Shown here: positions 1-7,842 of the stretch, piece after piece
How positions within the stretch are numbered: the first letter of the stretch is position 1
How the letters are laid out: each line of letters starts with the position of its first letter
Assembly: GCA_964650975.1 (NCBI GenBank)
Contig: CAZYWA010000001.1
Coordinates: 15,998-79,997 of the forward strand
Reading direction: 5' to 3'
Source: CAZYWA01 sp964650975 [NCBI: uncultured bacterium]
GTDB taxonomy: Bacteria; JADJOY01
Length of the DNA stretch: 64,000 nucleotides
Made by a program: the position numbers and the translations under genes
Notes under the pieces: model-generated
Database searches by the model: none
What the model was told of the DNA's origin: nothing
The model's input: the letters and a program-made list of their open reading frames with translations, nothing else

Positions 1-582
1 CGCGGCGAGATCCCGCTCTTTGAAGCCCGCTGGCGAAATGCGCGCGAGCTGGGCCGCGTGCTCCGCGATCGCTGGCGAGGCGACGGCACGCTGCTCGTCG
101 CGGAGGCGAAGCGCAGTGCCGTCGGGTTGGCGCGAATCGTCGCCGAGTCGTTCTCGTCGTTCGACGATGTCGCGCTCCACGAAGGCCGCGAGGTGCGATT
201 CCTCAAGCGAGCGCAGATCCTGGCGGCCGATCTATGGGGCGCCTTCGGCGGCCGGGGCTTTGGCCGTTTCGACGATCTCGACCAGCTCACCGCGTTCGCC
301 GACTACAAGCTCCCGCAAGTGCTGCGCGCGTGGGGCGTCCTGCGCTACGACGCCGCGCTGGCACGGCGCGTGGGCCGTCGCACGTTGCTCCCGGCGGGCT
401 GCCCCGAGGAGGTCGAGATCCGCGCCGCCACCGTGTGGGCCGCGGAGCTCTTGCGCGAGGCGCTCGCCGAGCGCGGCCAGCGGCTCACCAGCACCGAGGT
501 CGACTGGCTGCTCTGGGACGCCGGCCAGCGCCGCATCGCCCACATGAAGCCCTACCATCGAACCCGCACGATCTATTACTGA
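1..582 (+). CDS. queuosine salvage protein (Q-nucleotide N-glycosylase family, DUF2419), 5' end cut off
   Basis: The frame is open from base 1, so the N-terminus lies outside the window; 193 residues are visible. The C-terminal half carries the hallmarks of the queuosine salvage family (QNG1/DUF2419): FLKRAQILAADLWGAFGG, FADYKLPQVLR, EIRAATVWAAELL, a TEVDWLLWDAGQ stretch, and the terminal HRTRTIYY that closes most family members. Known members release queuine from queuosine 5'-phosphate so the base can be reinserted into tRNA. The Asp of the ADYKLPQ motif lies in the family's active-site region. No neighbour shown here belongs to queuosine metabolism. A REP-like hairpin starts 8 bp after the stop codon. 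Confidence 0.88.
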   Translation, partial: RGEIPLFEARWRNARELGRVLRDRWRGDGTLLVAEAKRSAVGLARIVAESFSSFDDVALHEGREVRFLKRAQILAADLWGAFGGRGFGRFDDLDQLTAFADYKLPQVLRAWGVLRYDAALARRVGRRTLLPAGCPEEVEIRAATVWAAELLREALAERGQRLTSTEVDWLLWDAGQRRIAHMKPYHRTRTIYY

Positions 583-589
583 GCCGTTC

Positions 590-613
590 GGAGGGCCGCG
601 GTCCCTCGCGGCC
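590..613 (+). repeat. REP-like hairpin, single copy
   Basis: GGAG head at 590-593, then perfect 7-bp stem GGCCGCG, loop GTCCCT, arm CGCGGCC. It lies between the queuosine-salvage gene and the VOC gene, about 70 bp before the VOC start. It belongs to the dispersed hairpin family described in the findings. Confidence 0.8.
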
Positions 614-682
614 GCTGCGATCGAACGAAATCGAGCGTGCCCACTCCAAAATGAGACACTACCCCGTGGAGGCGTCCGCCGA

Positions 683-1207
683 ATGAGCAGTGCCGCAAGG
701 GTCGTCCGGTCTGCCGCGCGTCTGGCCTCGCGGAAGCTGCTCGACAAGCTCGCCGGCCGCGAAGCGTTGCGCGTCCATCACCTCGCGGTGGTGGTCTCGA
801 ACCTGCCGCGTGCCGAGCGCTTCTATCGCAGCGTCCTCGGCCTGCCGGTCGTGAAGCGCTGGACCGACGAGCGCGGCCACTCCCGCTCGGTGTGGATGGC
901 GCTCGGCGCGGGTGCGTTCCTGGCCATCGAGCGCGCCGAGCGAAACCGCCCCAAGCGTCACGACGAGGCACCGGGCTGGCACTGCGTGGCATTCGCCATC
1001 GACACCGCATCCCGCGAGCGCTGGCGCACCAAGCTCGATCGCGCCGGCCACCCGGTCTTCCGCGAGACCGCGTTCACCCTTTACGTGCGCGACCCCGACG
1101 AGAACGTGGTGGCGCTCAGCCACTACCCGGACGCGGTCGAGATCGAGATCGAGGCACCGCCACCAGCGAGCCGCCGCCGGCGTTCCACGCGGCCTCGGAA
1201 TCGATGA
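683..1207 (+). CDS. VOC (glyoxalase/bleomycin resistance) superfamily protein
   Basis: A 174-residue single-domain VOC protein. After a basic, helical 25-residue leader the fold begins with LRVHHLAVVVSNLPRAERFY. Probable metal ligands by position are His in VHHLAVVV, Glu in LAIERAE, His in GWHCVAFAI and Glu in RDPDENVVAL; that final pattern is the classic end of the second beta-alpha-beta unit. VOC enzymes act as lyases, isomerases, dioxygenases or resistance proteins, and the substrate cannot be read from the sequence. The ATG at 683 follows GGAGGCG at 667-673, a good ribosome-binding site. The C-terminus is a basic low-complexity tail. No operon partner is evident. Confidence 0.85.
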   Translation: MSSAARVVRSAARLASRKLLDKLAGREALRVHHLAVVVSNLPRAERFYRSVLGLPVVKRWTDERGHSRSVWMALGAGAFLAIERAERNRPKRHDEAPGWHCVAFAIDTASRERWRTKLDRAGHPVFRETAFTLYVRDPDENVVALSHYPDAVEIEIEAPPPASRRRRSTRPRNR

Positions 1208-1241
1208 CGCGAGCCCTCGGCCGCACGTCCGCTTGCCCTCG

Positions 1242-1265
1242 GGAGGGACGGGCTCCCGCCCGTCC
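1242..1265 (+). repeat. REP-like hairpin, single copy
   Basis: GGAG head followed by stem GGACGGG, loop CTCCCG, arm CCCGTCC. The stem and loop differ from other copies but pairing is perfect, and the loop CTCCC can pair with the head GGGAG. Confidence 0.75.
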
Positions 1266-1293
1266 GCGCCGTCATCTCGCTCGATCACCGCCC

Positions 1294-1369
1294 GGAGGGC
1301 TGCGGTCCCTCGCAGCCGCCGCGTTCCATCGCGATCCAACGCTGCGGACGCGACGGAGCGCGTCCCTCC
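1294..1369. repeat. 76-bp REP pair (BIME-like unit)
   Basis: Two hairpins in opposite orientation with starts 48 bp apart: GGCTGCG/GTCCCT/CGCAGCC at 1298-1317 and GGACGCG/ACGGAG/CGCGTCC at 1346-1365. The unit is bounded by GGAGGG and CCCTCC. Three other units in the window have exactly the same length. Confidence 0.85.
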
Positions 1370-1378
1370 GACTGCAAA

Positions 1379-1509
1379 TGTTCGAGCTCGAGCGGAGACG
1401 CCACCGAGTGCTCGCGCCGGTTGCGCTCGCGGTGGGGGTCTCGTTCGGCGCGGGACGTGCCGGAGCCGCGGACGCTCCGATCGACGAGCTCAGGTGGATC
1501 CACCCTTGA
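1379..1509 (+). CDS. short ORF resembling an isolated signal peptide, possibly a gene remnant
   Basis: A 43-codon frame that starts 9 bp after the 76-bp REP pair. It reads as a basic N-region (MFELERRRHR), a hydrophobic core (VLAPVALAVGVSFGAG) and an A-x-A-like cleavage region (RAGAADA), followed by only about 12 more residues before the stop. It therefore looks like the 5' end of a secreted-protein gene without its body. No ribosome-binding site stands out. It could be a decayed gene left by rearrangement at the repeat, a true micropeptide, or chance. Low confidence. Confidence 0.25.
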
Positions 1510-1777
1510 GCGTGTCACACTCTGCCATCAGGATGTGTCATGCTCGGATATCGAAATGTGGTTCTCGGCGATATCGAAAAATGTAATGAATGGATGTCAA
1601 GCTTGCTGGGTACTTCGCATTTCCCCGGCAAAAGAGAGCCGCTTCTGGGCTTCTTCGGCCGATTTGCTGCGAATCGCATGCGGAACCTCGGCATTCTGCT
1701 TGGTTCGACCTGGCTGGCCCGGAGGACGCCCCTGTCCGCGAGCACCCGATCCGGCGCGGATCGCATGGTGGCGCTGC

Positions 1778-1850
1778 GGACGCGAGGGACCGCGTCCCTC
1801 CGACCGTGCCCGCTTTCGCTCCCGTCGGAGGGCGGCGGTCCCTCGCCGCC
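1778..1850. repeat. REP pair, flipped arrangement
   Basis: GGACGCG/AGGGAC/CGCGTCC at 1778-1797 and GGCGGCG/GTCCCT/CGCCGCC at 1831-1850. Here the GGAG heads face each other, the reverse of the 76-bp units. It ends 12 bp from the stop of the DUF1302-like gene. Confidence 0.8.
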
Positions 1851-1861
1851 GCAGCGTCCGA

Positions 1862-3532
1862 TCACTGCCAGGCGTATGTGATCTGCGCGAACGCTTCGTC
1901 GTTCTGGCGGAACTGCCCCAAGAGCCCGCCTTTCGGCCCCTCGATCGCGAGCACGCCCGCTTCGGCGGTGAGGCCGTCCAGGAGCTGGTAGCCGAGCTTG
2001 GGCATGCCCACGAATTCGCCACGGGCGGTGAGGCACACGCCGGTCAGGTCCAGCGTGAGCGTGTCGTTCAGGAAGGTGCGGCGGACCTGCACCAGCACGC
2101 GCCCCTCGAACTGCTTCTGGATGAGCCCCGGCGCTGGATCGAGCATCACGTCGAGGTAGCCGCCCAGGTCGAGGATCCAGTCGCCGGCCAGATACTCCGC
2201 TTGCAGGCCGCCGCTCACCGCGTCGCGCTCGACCGAGATCGGCACGCCGTCGAGCTCGACCTGCTGCGACGGGCCGACCAGGAAGAGGTCGTGGAGGAAA
2301 GTCTTGATCTTGTCGTGGGCGTCGGGCGCGCGCGAGAGAAGTGCCAGCAGCTGGGTCGCGTCGGTGGTGTTGATGTTGTAGTTGAAGCGCCGTCCCTGCA
2401 CGTACGCGAAGTTTCCCTTGAGCGTCAGGTCCCACACCGAGGTGGCGAAGCCGCCGCCGAAGGTGCGGACGCGGTCGAGCTCGGGATGGAGCGTGACGTC
2501 GACGTCGGAGTCGATCTTGGCGGTGTTCGGGCCACTCGTCACCGCGGGCGAGGTCCGCACCAGCGCATCGAGGCGCGCGGTGGGGATCGAGTCGTAGCCG
2601 TCGAAGTACGAGAGATCGATGTCGAAGCCGGCGACGGTCGTGGTCCACTGAGTGGCCCACTGGAAATGCGCCGGCTCGACGGGGGGCGCGTCGATCTCGG
2701 CGAGCGTGAGCGCCGGGTGAATGGGGAAGGGCTTGAGCGCCCCGACCTTCTTCTCGCAGAGCTGCGCCTGGGTCGGGTCGGGGAATACGCCCTCGCAGAC
2801 CGGCATCGCGAAGGAGCCTGGATCCACGGGAATGGTGTCCGGCAGATTCAGGAGCGGCGGGTACCAGCGATCCTGCGTCTGCGGCAGCCGGAACGGCACC
2901 GCGACCGGCTCGAACACTCCCTCGAGCACCATCTCCTCGAACGGCCCGGTCGAGCCGATCTGGCCGGGCAAGAGCTTGAGGTCGAGGGCGGGCACGCCGA
3001 TCTTCGACGCGCTCTCGATCTCGTCGAGCGGCCGCGTGAAATCGAGCGGGTTCAGGTGATCGGTGGGGTTGAGCGCGTCGAGCTTGCCCCACGCGAACTT
3101 CTGCAAGCCGGCGCGCAGCGCCGACGCGGGCAGCTCCAGATCCAGGTACGCCTCCTGAAACTCGAGATAAGGCGTCGAGTCCTGGAACACCGAATGGAAG
3201 TCGTGGATCGTGTGCTCGTTGGCGCCGTCGGCGACGGTACCGTCGGAGCGGAAGAGCGTGTGGGTGACGATCTTGACGTTCGAGCCGAACGCCGATTTCA
3301 GATCGAGCCCGAGGTCGAACGTGGGCTCTTCGGTGGGCGTGTTCGGATCGAAGCGCAGGACGGTGCGCAGCCCGGCGGTCGCGGCGACATCGATCTTCGC
3401 GGGCCCGAGCTCGCTTTCGAGCGCCGGCGCGTCGCGGACGCTCGCCGCGACCAGGCCGAGAACGATCAGCAGGGTGAGGACCCGCTCGATCGCTGCGGAC
3501 GCGACGGAGCGCGTCCCTCCCGGCCGCATCAC
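1862..3532 (-). CDS. DUF1302-like outer-membrane beta-barrel protein
   Basis: 556 residues. The N-terminus is a signal peptide with hydrophobic core VLTLLIVLGLVAAS and a likely cleavage near DAPALES. The body is rich in alternating beta-strand patterns and contains GLQKFAWGKLDALNPTDHLN, resembling the W-G-k-x-D-x-x-N-P-x-D signature of DUF1302-type outer-membrane proteins; it ends in an aromatic residue (ITYAWQ), as barrels do. Such proteins often accompany LolA-like proteins and RND transporters in export of hydrophobic molecules, but the substrate is unknown. The ATG at 3532 lies 4 bp past the stop of the LolA-like gene, so translational coupling is likely. Residues 5-17 are encoded by a REP-like hairpin, and no downstream start codon would preserve the signal peptide. 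Confidence 0.8.
   Translation of the reverse strand: MMRPGGTRSVASAAIERVLTLLIVLGLVAASVRDAPALESELGPAKIDVAATAGLRTVLRFDPNTPTEEPTFDLGLDLKSAFGSNVKIVTHTLFRSDGTVADGANEHTIHDFHSVFQDSTPYLEFQEAYLDLELPASALRAGLQKFAWGKLDALNPTDHLNPLDFTRPLDEIESASKIGVPALDLKLLPGQIGSTGPFEEMVLEGVFEPVAVPFRLPQTQDRWYPPLLNLPDTIPVDPGSFAMPVCEGVFPDPTQAQLCEKKVGALKPFPIHPALTLAEIDAPPVEPAHFQWATQWTTTVAGFDIDLSYFDGYDSIPTARLDALVRTSPAVTSGPNTAKIDSDVDVTLHPELDRVRTFGGGFATSVWDLTLKGNFAYVQGRRFNYNINTTDATQLLALLSRAPDAHDKIKTFLHDLFLVGPSQQVELDGVPISVERDAVSGGLQAEYLAGDWILDLGGYLDVMLDPAPGLIQKQFEGRVLVQVRRTFLNDTLTLDLTGVCLTARGEFVGMPKLGYQLLDGLTAEAGVLAIEGPKGGLLGQFRQNDEAFAQITYAWQ
3497..3520 (-). repeat. REP-like hairpin inside the start of a gene
   Basis: Stem GGACGCG, loop ACGGAG, arm CGCGTCC and a reverse-complement head CTCC. 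It lies wholly within codons 5-12 of the DUF1302-like gene, so the repeat is translated as part of the signal peptide N-region. Confidence 0.8.
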
Positions 3533-3536
3533 CTGC

Positions 3537-4328
3537 TCAGGGACCCTTTTCCAGCATCCGCTGCGTGAAGAGCTCGTCGTCGATCGGCTTGTCGAACTCG
3601 AGGCCGTCCATCTCGAGCAGCGTCTTGTGCGCGGTGTCGACGGTGGTCATCTCGAGCTTCTGCGGCGTGGGAATCCCGTTCACGGTGGTCACGGACTGGA
3701 TGGCGAGGGTCTTCTCGAGATTGCCCTTGCGATCGTAGAACTCGGCCTTGGCCGGCAGGTAATCGCTCTTCCGCACGTAGCTCACCACCTTCGAGTACTC
3801 GTCGTCCTCGCCGAGCTTCTTGGGGGTGCTCTCGATCACCCACACCGCCTGGTCGCCGACGGTGTCCTCGCGCACCAGCTTGTGGTCGTCGTCGTCGACG
3901 CTGCGGGTGCTCATGTCGTCGTAGCTGAAATCGGTGCCCATGAAGCTCTGGTTCTTGCCTGACGAGGTGATCTTGCGGGTGCGCTTGAGCGAAGGGATGT
4001 AGATCCACTGATCGTCGTCCTTGTCCTTCTCCTCGTAACCCCACTGCAGGAACGCGGTGCCCTTGACGTCGGCGGGCTCGAGGAAGAAGAGCACCGACTT
4101 GGTGTCGGGGCCGTACTTCTTCGAGTAACTGGTGACCTTGCGGACGCGGTGGTCGCCGTTCTTGTCGACCAGCGTCATGGTCATGTTGCCGCGGCGGGTG
4201 GCGGGTTTCTCCTGGATGTCGCGGGAGCTCTGCATGATCTCCCGCGCGCTCGGGGCGGCTTGGGCCACGCCTGCGAGCGTCGAGAGGGTCAGCAGCGCTG
4301 AAGCGAGCCCGATCCGGTGACGTCGCAT
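3537..4328 (-). CDS. outer-membrane lipoprotein-sorting (LolA-like) family protein
   Basis: 263 residues from the ATG at 4328, preceded by an ideal AGGAGG (complement of 4334-4339). The signal peptide ends VAQAAPSA. The mature part follows the LolA/LolB-like pattern of COG2834 proteins: AREIMQSSRDIQEKPATRRGNMTM, then FFLEPADVKGTAFLQW and the acidic DDDQWIYIPSLKRTRKI, then MSTRSVDDDDHKLV. These form an incomplete beta-barrel that binds acyl chains in the periplasm. It probably carries lipid or a hydrophobic compound to or from the co-transcribed DUF1302-like barrel 4 bp downstream. It is not canonical LolA, being longer and lacking the usual context. A longer frame to 4406 exists but would bury the ribosome-binding site and signal peptide. 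Confidence 0.85.
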   Translation of the reverse strand: MRRHRIGLASALLTLSTLAGVAQAAPSAREIMQSSRDIQEKPATRRGNMTMTLVDKNGDHRVRKVTSYSKKYGPDTKSVLFFLEPADVKGTAFLQWGYEEKDKDDDQWIYIPSLKRTRKITSSGKNQSFMGTDFSYDDMSTRSVDDDDHKLVREDTVGDQAVWVIESTPKKLGEDDEYSKVVSYVRKSDYLPAKAEFYDRKGNLEKTLAIQSVTTVNGIPTPQKLEMTTVDTAHKTLLEMDGLEFDKPIDDELFTQRMLEKGP

Positions 4329-4392
4329 GGAAGCCTCCTGGTTGGCCGCGACACATCCGAGTCGCTCGCGAGCGACCTTGGCGCGGCGCGAC

Positions 4393-4422
4393 ATTATTCG
4401 GAGCACGGCTCCACCTCGTCAA
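4393..4422 (-). promoter_or_regulatory. candidate sigma70-type promoter for the LolA-like gene
   Basis: On the minus strand TTGACG (4417-4422) is followed after 18 bp by AATAAT (4393-4398), about 65 bp before the start at 4328. Two near-consensus hexamers in a G+C-rich background make this better than chance, but it is unproven. Confidence 0.4.
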
Positions 4423-4603
4423 GCTAAGCGATGAAAATGCTTGGAGCTTTCCTGCGTCCTTCGCGACGCGCCGGGGCCCCGCGCGGCGCCTCGATTCCTT
4501 GACGGCGCGAACGAGCGCATGCTACGGAACCGCCTTCCGGCGCGGCGTGAGCGGCCGCTCTGCCTCGTTCATCCCCGCCGCCAAGCCCCGCCCCCGAGCC
4601 AGC

Positions 4604-5245
4604 ATGGAGGCCCCCCGGTACGTCGTGATCGAGGGCCCCATCGGGGTCGGAAAGACCAGTCTCGCCAAGCTCTTGGCCGAGGAGCTGGGCGCGCGCTGCA
4701 TCTTCGAGAAGGTCGACGAGAACCCGTTCCTCTCGAAGTTCTACCAGGACCGCGCCAAGCACGCGTTTCAGACCCAGATCTTCTTCCTGCTCTCCCGCTT
4801 CCAGCAGCAGAAGCTGATCGGGCAGGGCGATCTCTTCCAGCGCGTTACCTTGAGCGACTACCTGTTCGCCAAGGACCGGATCTTCGCGCACCTGAACCTC
4901 GACGAGAACGAGCTGTCGCTCTACGAGCAGATCTACCGGCTGCTGGATACGCGCATCGTCAAGCCGGACCTCGTCGTCTACTTGCAGGCGAGGCCGGAAG
5001 TGCTGATGCAGCGGGTGCGGAAGCGCGGAGTGGACTTCGAGCGCAACATCACCATGCCGTACCTCGAGGAGCTGGTGCGGGCCTACAACGAGTTCTTCTT
5101 CCAGTACTCGGACACGCCGCTCTTGGTGGTGCACACCTCGGAGATCGACTTCGTCGAGCGGCGCGAGGACTTCGAGAACCTGGTGAAGGAAATCCGCCGC
5201 ATGCGGGGAGGCACGCAGTACTACCAGCCGATGGGATCCAAGTAG
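4604..5245 (+). CDS. deoxynucleoside kinase (dAdo/dGuo kinase family)
   Basis: 213 residues from the ATG at 4604. The P-loop GPIGVGKTS sits at residues 11-19; the protein also has the family's [11 protein letters not shown] and [12 protein letters not shown] (substrate-binding helix) and [12 protein letters not shown], where the DRS-type motif of other dNKs appears as SDYLF. The lid region reads [13 protein letters not shown]. Such kinases phosphorylate deoxynucleosides for salvage. A frame extending to 4499 exists, but homologous sequence begins at [11 protein letters not shown]. It is followed 61 bp later by panB; a deoxynucleoside kinase just before pantothenate genes is an arrangement I associate with deltaproteobacteria, and a functional link is not established. 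Confidence 0.9.
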   Translation: MEAPRYVVIEGPIGVGKTSLAKLLAEELGARCIFEKVDENPFLSKFYQDRAKHAFQTQIFFLLSRFQQQKLIGQGDLFQRVTLSDYLFAKDRIFAHLNLDENELSLYEQIYRLLDTRIVKPDLVVYLQARPEVLMQRVRKRGVDFERNITMPYLEELVRAYNEFFFQYSDTPLLVVHTSEIDFVERREDFENLVKEIRRMRGGTQYYQPMGSK

Positions 5246-5306
5246 CTCAGCTCACGCCAAGCAGGCGCTCGATCGTCACGCACGACGGGCAGCCAGGGAG
5301 GCAGTC

Positions 5307-6125
5307 ATGAGCGGCAAGGCGAAGTCGAAGAAAGTCACCGTTCCCGATCTGGTCGCGATGAAGGGCCGTGGTGAGAAGATCACCATGGTCACCTGCTACG
5401 ACGCGACCTTCATGCGCATCCTCGACCAGGCCGGGGTCGAGATGGTGCTGGTGGGCGACAGCCTGGGGATGGTCATCCAGGGCCGCACCTCGACGCTCGA
5501 AGTGACGCTCGACGACATGATCTACCACGGGCGGATCGTGGCCCGCGGGCTCACGCACGCGCACCTGGTGCTCGACATGCCGTTCGGCAGCTATCAGGTG
5601 TCGGTCGAGGATGCGATGCGGAACGCCGCGCGGCTGGTGAAAGAGGGCGGAGCCGAATCGGTCAAGGTCGAGGGCGGCCGCGAGATCGCTCCCACGGTGC
5701 GCGCGATCCATCGCATGGGTGTCCCGGTGGTCGGCCACCTCGGGCTGACACCGCAATCCATCCACCAGCTCGGTGGCTTCCGTATCCAGGGTCGCACCAA
5801 GGACACGGCGCAGGCCCTCGAGGAGGACGCGCTGGCGCTCGAGGAAGCGGGAGCGTTCGCGATCGTGCTGGAGGGAATCCCTGGCGAGCTGGCCGGTCGA
5901 GTGAGCAAAGCGCTGCGGATCCCCACCGTGGGGATCGGCGCCGGCGCCGCGTGCGACGGCCAGGTCCTGGTGATCTACGACCTGCTCGGCATGGACAACA
6001 ACTGGAACCCCAAGTTCGCGAAGAAGTACGCGAATCTGAACGACGTCATCGTGAAAGCAGTGGGCGACTACATCGACGAGGTGAAGTCCGGAAAGTTCCC
6101 GAGCGCCGAGCATACGTTCCACTGA
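5307..6125 (+). CDS. panB: 3-methyl-2-oxobutanoate hydroxymethyltransferase
   Basis: 272 residues, full length for PanB. It transfers a hydroxymethyl group from methylene-tetrahydrofolate to alpha-ketoisovalerate, giving ketopantoate, the first committed step to pantothenate and CoA. Diagnostic motifs are [18 protein letters not shown] (Mg-binding Asp), [27 protein letters not shown], the VLEGIP active-site Glu and [13 protein letters not shown]. The ATG at 5307 follows AGGGAGG. It is first of panB-panC-panD, all on the plus strand; the panB-panC gap contains a 76-bp REP pair. Confidence 0.97.
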   Translation: MSGKAKSKKVTVPDLVAMKGRGEKITMVTCYDATFMRILDQAGVEMVLVGDSLGMVIQGRTSTLEVTLDDMIYHGRIVARGLTHAHLVLDMPFGSYQVSVEDAMRNAARLVKEGGAESVKVEGGREIAPTVRAIHRMGVPVVGHLGLTPQSIHQLGGFRIQGRTKDTAQALEEDALALEEAGAFAIVLEGIPGELAGRVSKALRIPTVGIGAGAACDGQVLVIYDLLGMDNNWNPKFAKKYANLNDVIVKAVGDYIDEVKSGKFPSAEHTFH

Positions 6126-6128
6126 CCG

Positions 6129-6204
6129 GGAGGGACGCGCTCCGTCGCGTCCTCAGCGTCGGGTCGCGACATGACGCTGCGGCTGCGAGGGACCGCAGCC
6201 CTCC
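6129..6204. repeat. 76-bp REP pair between panB and panC
   Basis: GGACGCG/CTCCGT/CGCGTCC at 6133-6152 and GGCTGCG/AGGGAC/CGCAGCC at 6181-6200, starts 48 bp apart, bounded by GGAGGG and CCCTCC. It starts 4 bp after the panB stop and ends 20 bp before the panC start, so it would form structure in an operon mRNA. Confidence 0.85.
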
Positions 6205-6224
6205 GATCCCAGGACACGGCAGAC

Positions 6225-7073
6225 ATGGACATCATCGCCACCATTCCCGCGATGCAGTCTCGCGCCGACGGCGAGCGGCACGCGGGGCGTCGCATCGCAC
6301 TGGTTCCCACCATGGGCTTCCTCCACGAGGGCCACTTGAGTCTGGTGCGGGCGGCGCGCGAGCGCGCCGACGTGGTGGTGGTGAGCCTCTTCGTCAACAA
6401 GATCCAGTTCAACGACGCCAAGGACTTCGACACCTACCCGCGCGACGAGGCGCGCGACGCCGCGATGCTGGCCAGCGCCGGTACCGACGTGCTCTTCACG
6501 CCGCAGCACGAGGCCATGTATCCGCCGGGCTTCCAGACCCGCGTCGAGGTCGACACCGTCACCGAGGGTCTGTGCGGTGCCTTTCGCCCGGGCCACTTCC
6601 GCGGTGTCACGACCGTGGTCGCGAAGCTCTTCCACATCACCCGCCCGCATGTCGCGATCTTCGGCGAGAAGGACTATCAGCAGCTGGTCGCGATCCAGAC
6701 CATGGCGCGCGACCTCGACATGGGGATCGAGGTGATCGGCCTGCCGACGGTTCGCGAGCCCGACGGCCTGGCGATGAGCAGCCGCAACGTGCGGCTCTCG
6801 GCCAGGGACCGCGAGATCGCGCGCATCATCCCGGCCACGCTCTTCGCGGCGGCCGACGCCGTGAGCGAGGGCGAGCGGCGCGTGAGCGCGGTGATCGACC
6901 ACGTCTCGGACGAGTTCGCGTCGCACCCCGAGCTCAGGGTCGAGTACATCGAGGTGGTGTGCGCACGGACGCTCGCCCGCTTGACCGAGATCGACCGCCC
7001 CGCGCGGCTCGCCGTTGCGCTGCATTTGGGCGGCACCCGGCTCATCGACAACGTACCCCTCGATGCGCCATGA
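6225..7073 (+). CDS. panC: pantoate--beta-alanine ligase
   Basis: 282 residues. It condenses pantoate and beta-alanine with ATP to form pantothenate. The nucleotidyltransferase signature appears as LVPTMGFLHEGHLSLV; FVNKIQFN replaces the commoner FVNPxQF; FGEKDYQQLV (KMSKS-like region), GLAMSSRNVRLS and the C-terminal TRLIDNVPL are all in place. I chose the ATG at 6225 (MDIIATI) because upstream codons of the longer frame are the REP repeat. It sits between panB and panD. Confidence 0.95.
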   Translation: MDIIATIPAMQSRADGERHAGRRIALVPTMGFLHEGHLSLVRAARERADVVVVSLFVNKIQFNDAKDFDTYPRDEARDAAMLASAGTDVLFTPQHEAMYPPGFQTRVEVDTVTEGLCGAFRPGHFRGVTTVVAKLFHITRPHVAIFGEKDYQQLVAIQTMARDLDMGIEVIGLPTVREPDGLAMSSRNVRLSARDREIARIIPATLFAAADAVSEGERRVSAVIDHVSDEFASHPELRVEYIEVVCARTLARLTEIDRPARLAVALHLGGTRLIDNVPLDAP

Positions 7074-7242
7074 TCGAGCTAAGCCGTTGGAATCCATGCG
7101 GATTGCCCCGTATGGTGTGTAGGTAGAGGAGCCCGACGAGCGCGAATGACGCAGGAGCGCTACAATCAAATTCGGTGAAATTGAGTCCTCAATGCGGGAT
7201 GCGACCTCGATGATCGAGGCGGATACCTGCGAAGGAGACGTG

Positions 7243-7647
7243 ATGATCCGTTCGATGATGAAGTCCAAGATCCACCGCGCGACCGTCACCGGCGCGAACC
7301 TGAACTACGTAGGCAGCGTCACCATCGACCGCAACCTTCTGGAAGCCGCGGACATCCTGCCTTACGAGCAGGTCGCGATCTGGAACGTGACCAACGGCGA
7401 GCGCTTCGAGACCTACGCCATCGAAGGTCCGCGCGGCGGCGGCGACATCTGCCTGAATGGCGCCGCGGCCCGCAAGGTGGCGGTCGGCGATCTGGTGATC
7501 ATCGCGACCTACGCGCAGATGACCAACGCCGAGGCCATCGCGCACGAGCCCAAGGTGGTGATGGTCGACGACCGGAACCAGATCGTGAACGTCGGGTCCG
7601 CCGAAGTCGCCTTCACGCCCAGCCCCAAGCTGCGCGCCGTCGGCTGA
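7243..7647 (+). CDS. panD: aspartate 1-decarboxylase (pyruvoyl type)
   Basis: 134 residues. PanD makes beta-alanine from aspartate, supplying PanC. The autocleavage site is visible as NYVGSVTID, where the chain breaks between Gly and Ser and the Ser becomes the pyruvoyl cofactor. [32 protein letters not shown] and [17 protein letters not shown] are typical. GAAGGAGA at 7231-7238 supports the ATG at 7243; an ATG 12 bp later is possible. The 169-bp gap after panC is less G+C-rich and may hold its own promoter. Confidence 0.95.
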   Translation: MIRSMMKSKIHRATVTGANLNYVGSVTIDRNLLEAADILPYEQVAIWNVTNGERFETYAIEGPRGGGDICLNGAAARKVAVGDLVIIATYAQMTNAEAIAHEPKVVMVDDRNQIVNVGSAEVAFTPSPKLRAVG

Positions 7648-7664
7648 GCGCGATCGAGCGCTGC

Positions 7665-7740
7665 GGACGCGAGGGACCCGCGTCCCTCCGACCGCCGTCG
7701 TGTCCGAGCTGGTCGGAGGGCTGCGGGCTCGAGAGGGATG
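7665..7740. repeat. REP-like hairpin with a degraded partner
   Basis: GGACGCG, a 7-nt loop AGGGACC, arm CGCGTCC and reverse head CTCC at 7665-7689. A decayed second member (GGAGGGCTGCGG then mismatches) lies at about 7715-7735, in the flipped arrangement also seen at 1778-1850. Confidence 0.65.
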
Positions 7741-7762
7741 GTTGCTGAGCGGTACCGCGCAA

Positions 7763-7792
7763 TTGACCCGCGCTCCTGCGCGGGCCTATCGT
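7763..7792 (+). promoter_or_regulatory. candidate promoter whose spacer is a palindrome
   Basis: TTGACC at 7763-7768 and TATCGT at 7787-7792, 18 bp apart, about 50 bp before the start at 7843. The sequence between them is nearly filled by CCCGCG, loop CTCCTG, CGCGGG (7767-7784), so the spacer could be an operator or could fold as RNA. Confidence 0.35.
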
Positions 7793-7842
7793 CGCAGCCA
7801 CCCCGACAATCGTCTCCCTTCGCGCCTGCATTCGAGGTACCC

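Larger units (their letters stand above)
1208..1861. other. 654-bp gap with repeats and a lower-G+C island
   Basis: No convincing full-length gene. It holds a single REP-like hairpin, a 76-bp REP pair, a short signal-peptide-like reading frame (1379-1509), a lower-G+C stretch at roughly 1510-1720 with duplicated short motifs, and a second REP pair in the flipped arrangement (1778-1850). Confidence 0.7.

Noticed and set aside
590-1850. CRISPR-like array from the repeated hairpins
   Set aside because: Copies are not evenly spaced in one place, have no unique spacers of fixed length, and are scattered through the window; no cas genes.
1540-1881. A 113-codon plus-strand frame in the lower-G+C island
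   Set aside because: No recognisable domain, and its second half runs through the REP pair; likely chance.
1421-3568. A 715-codon plus-strand frame
   Set aside because: Antisense to the DUF1302-like gene, rich in Arg, Glu and Val as expected from G+C-rich antisense codons, with no recognisable domain.
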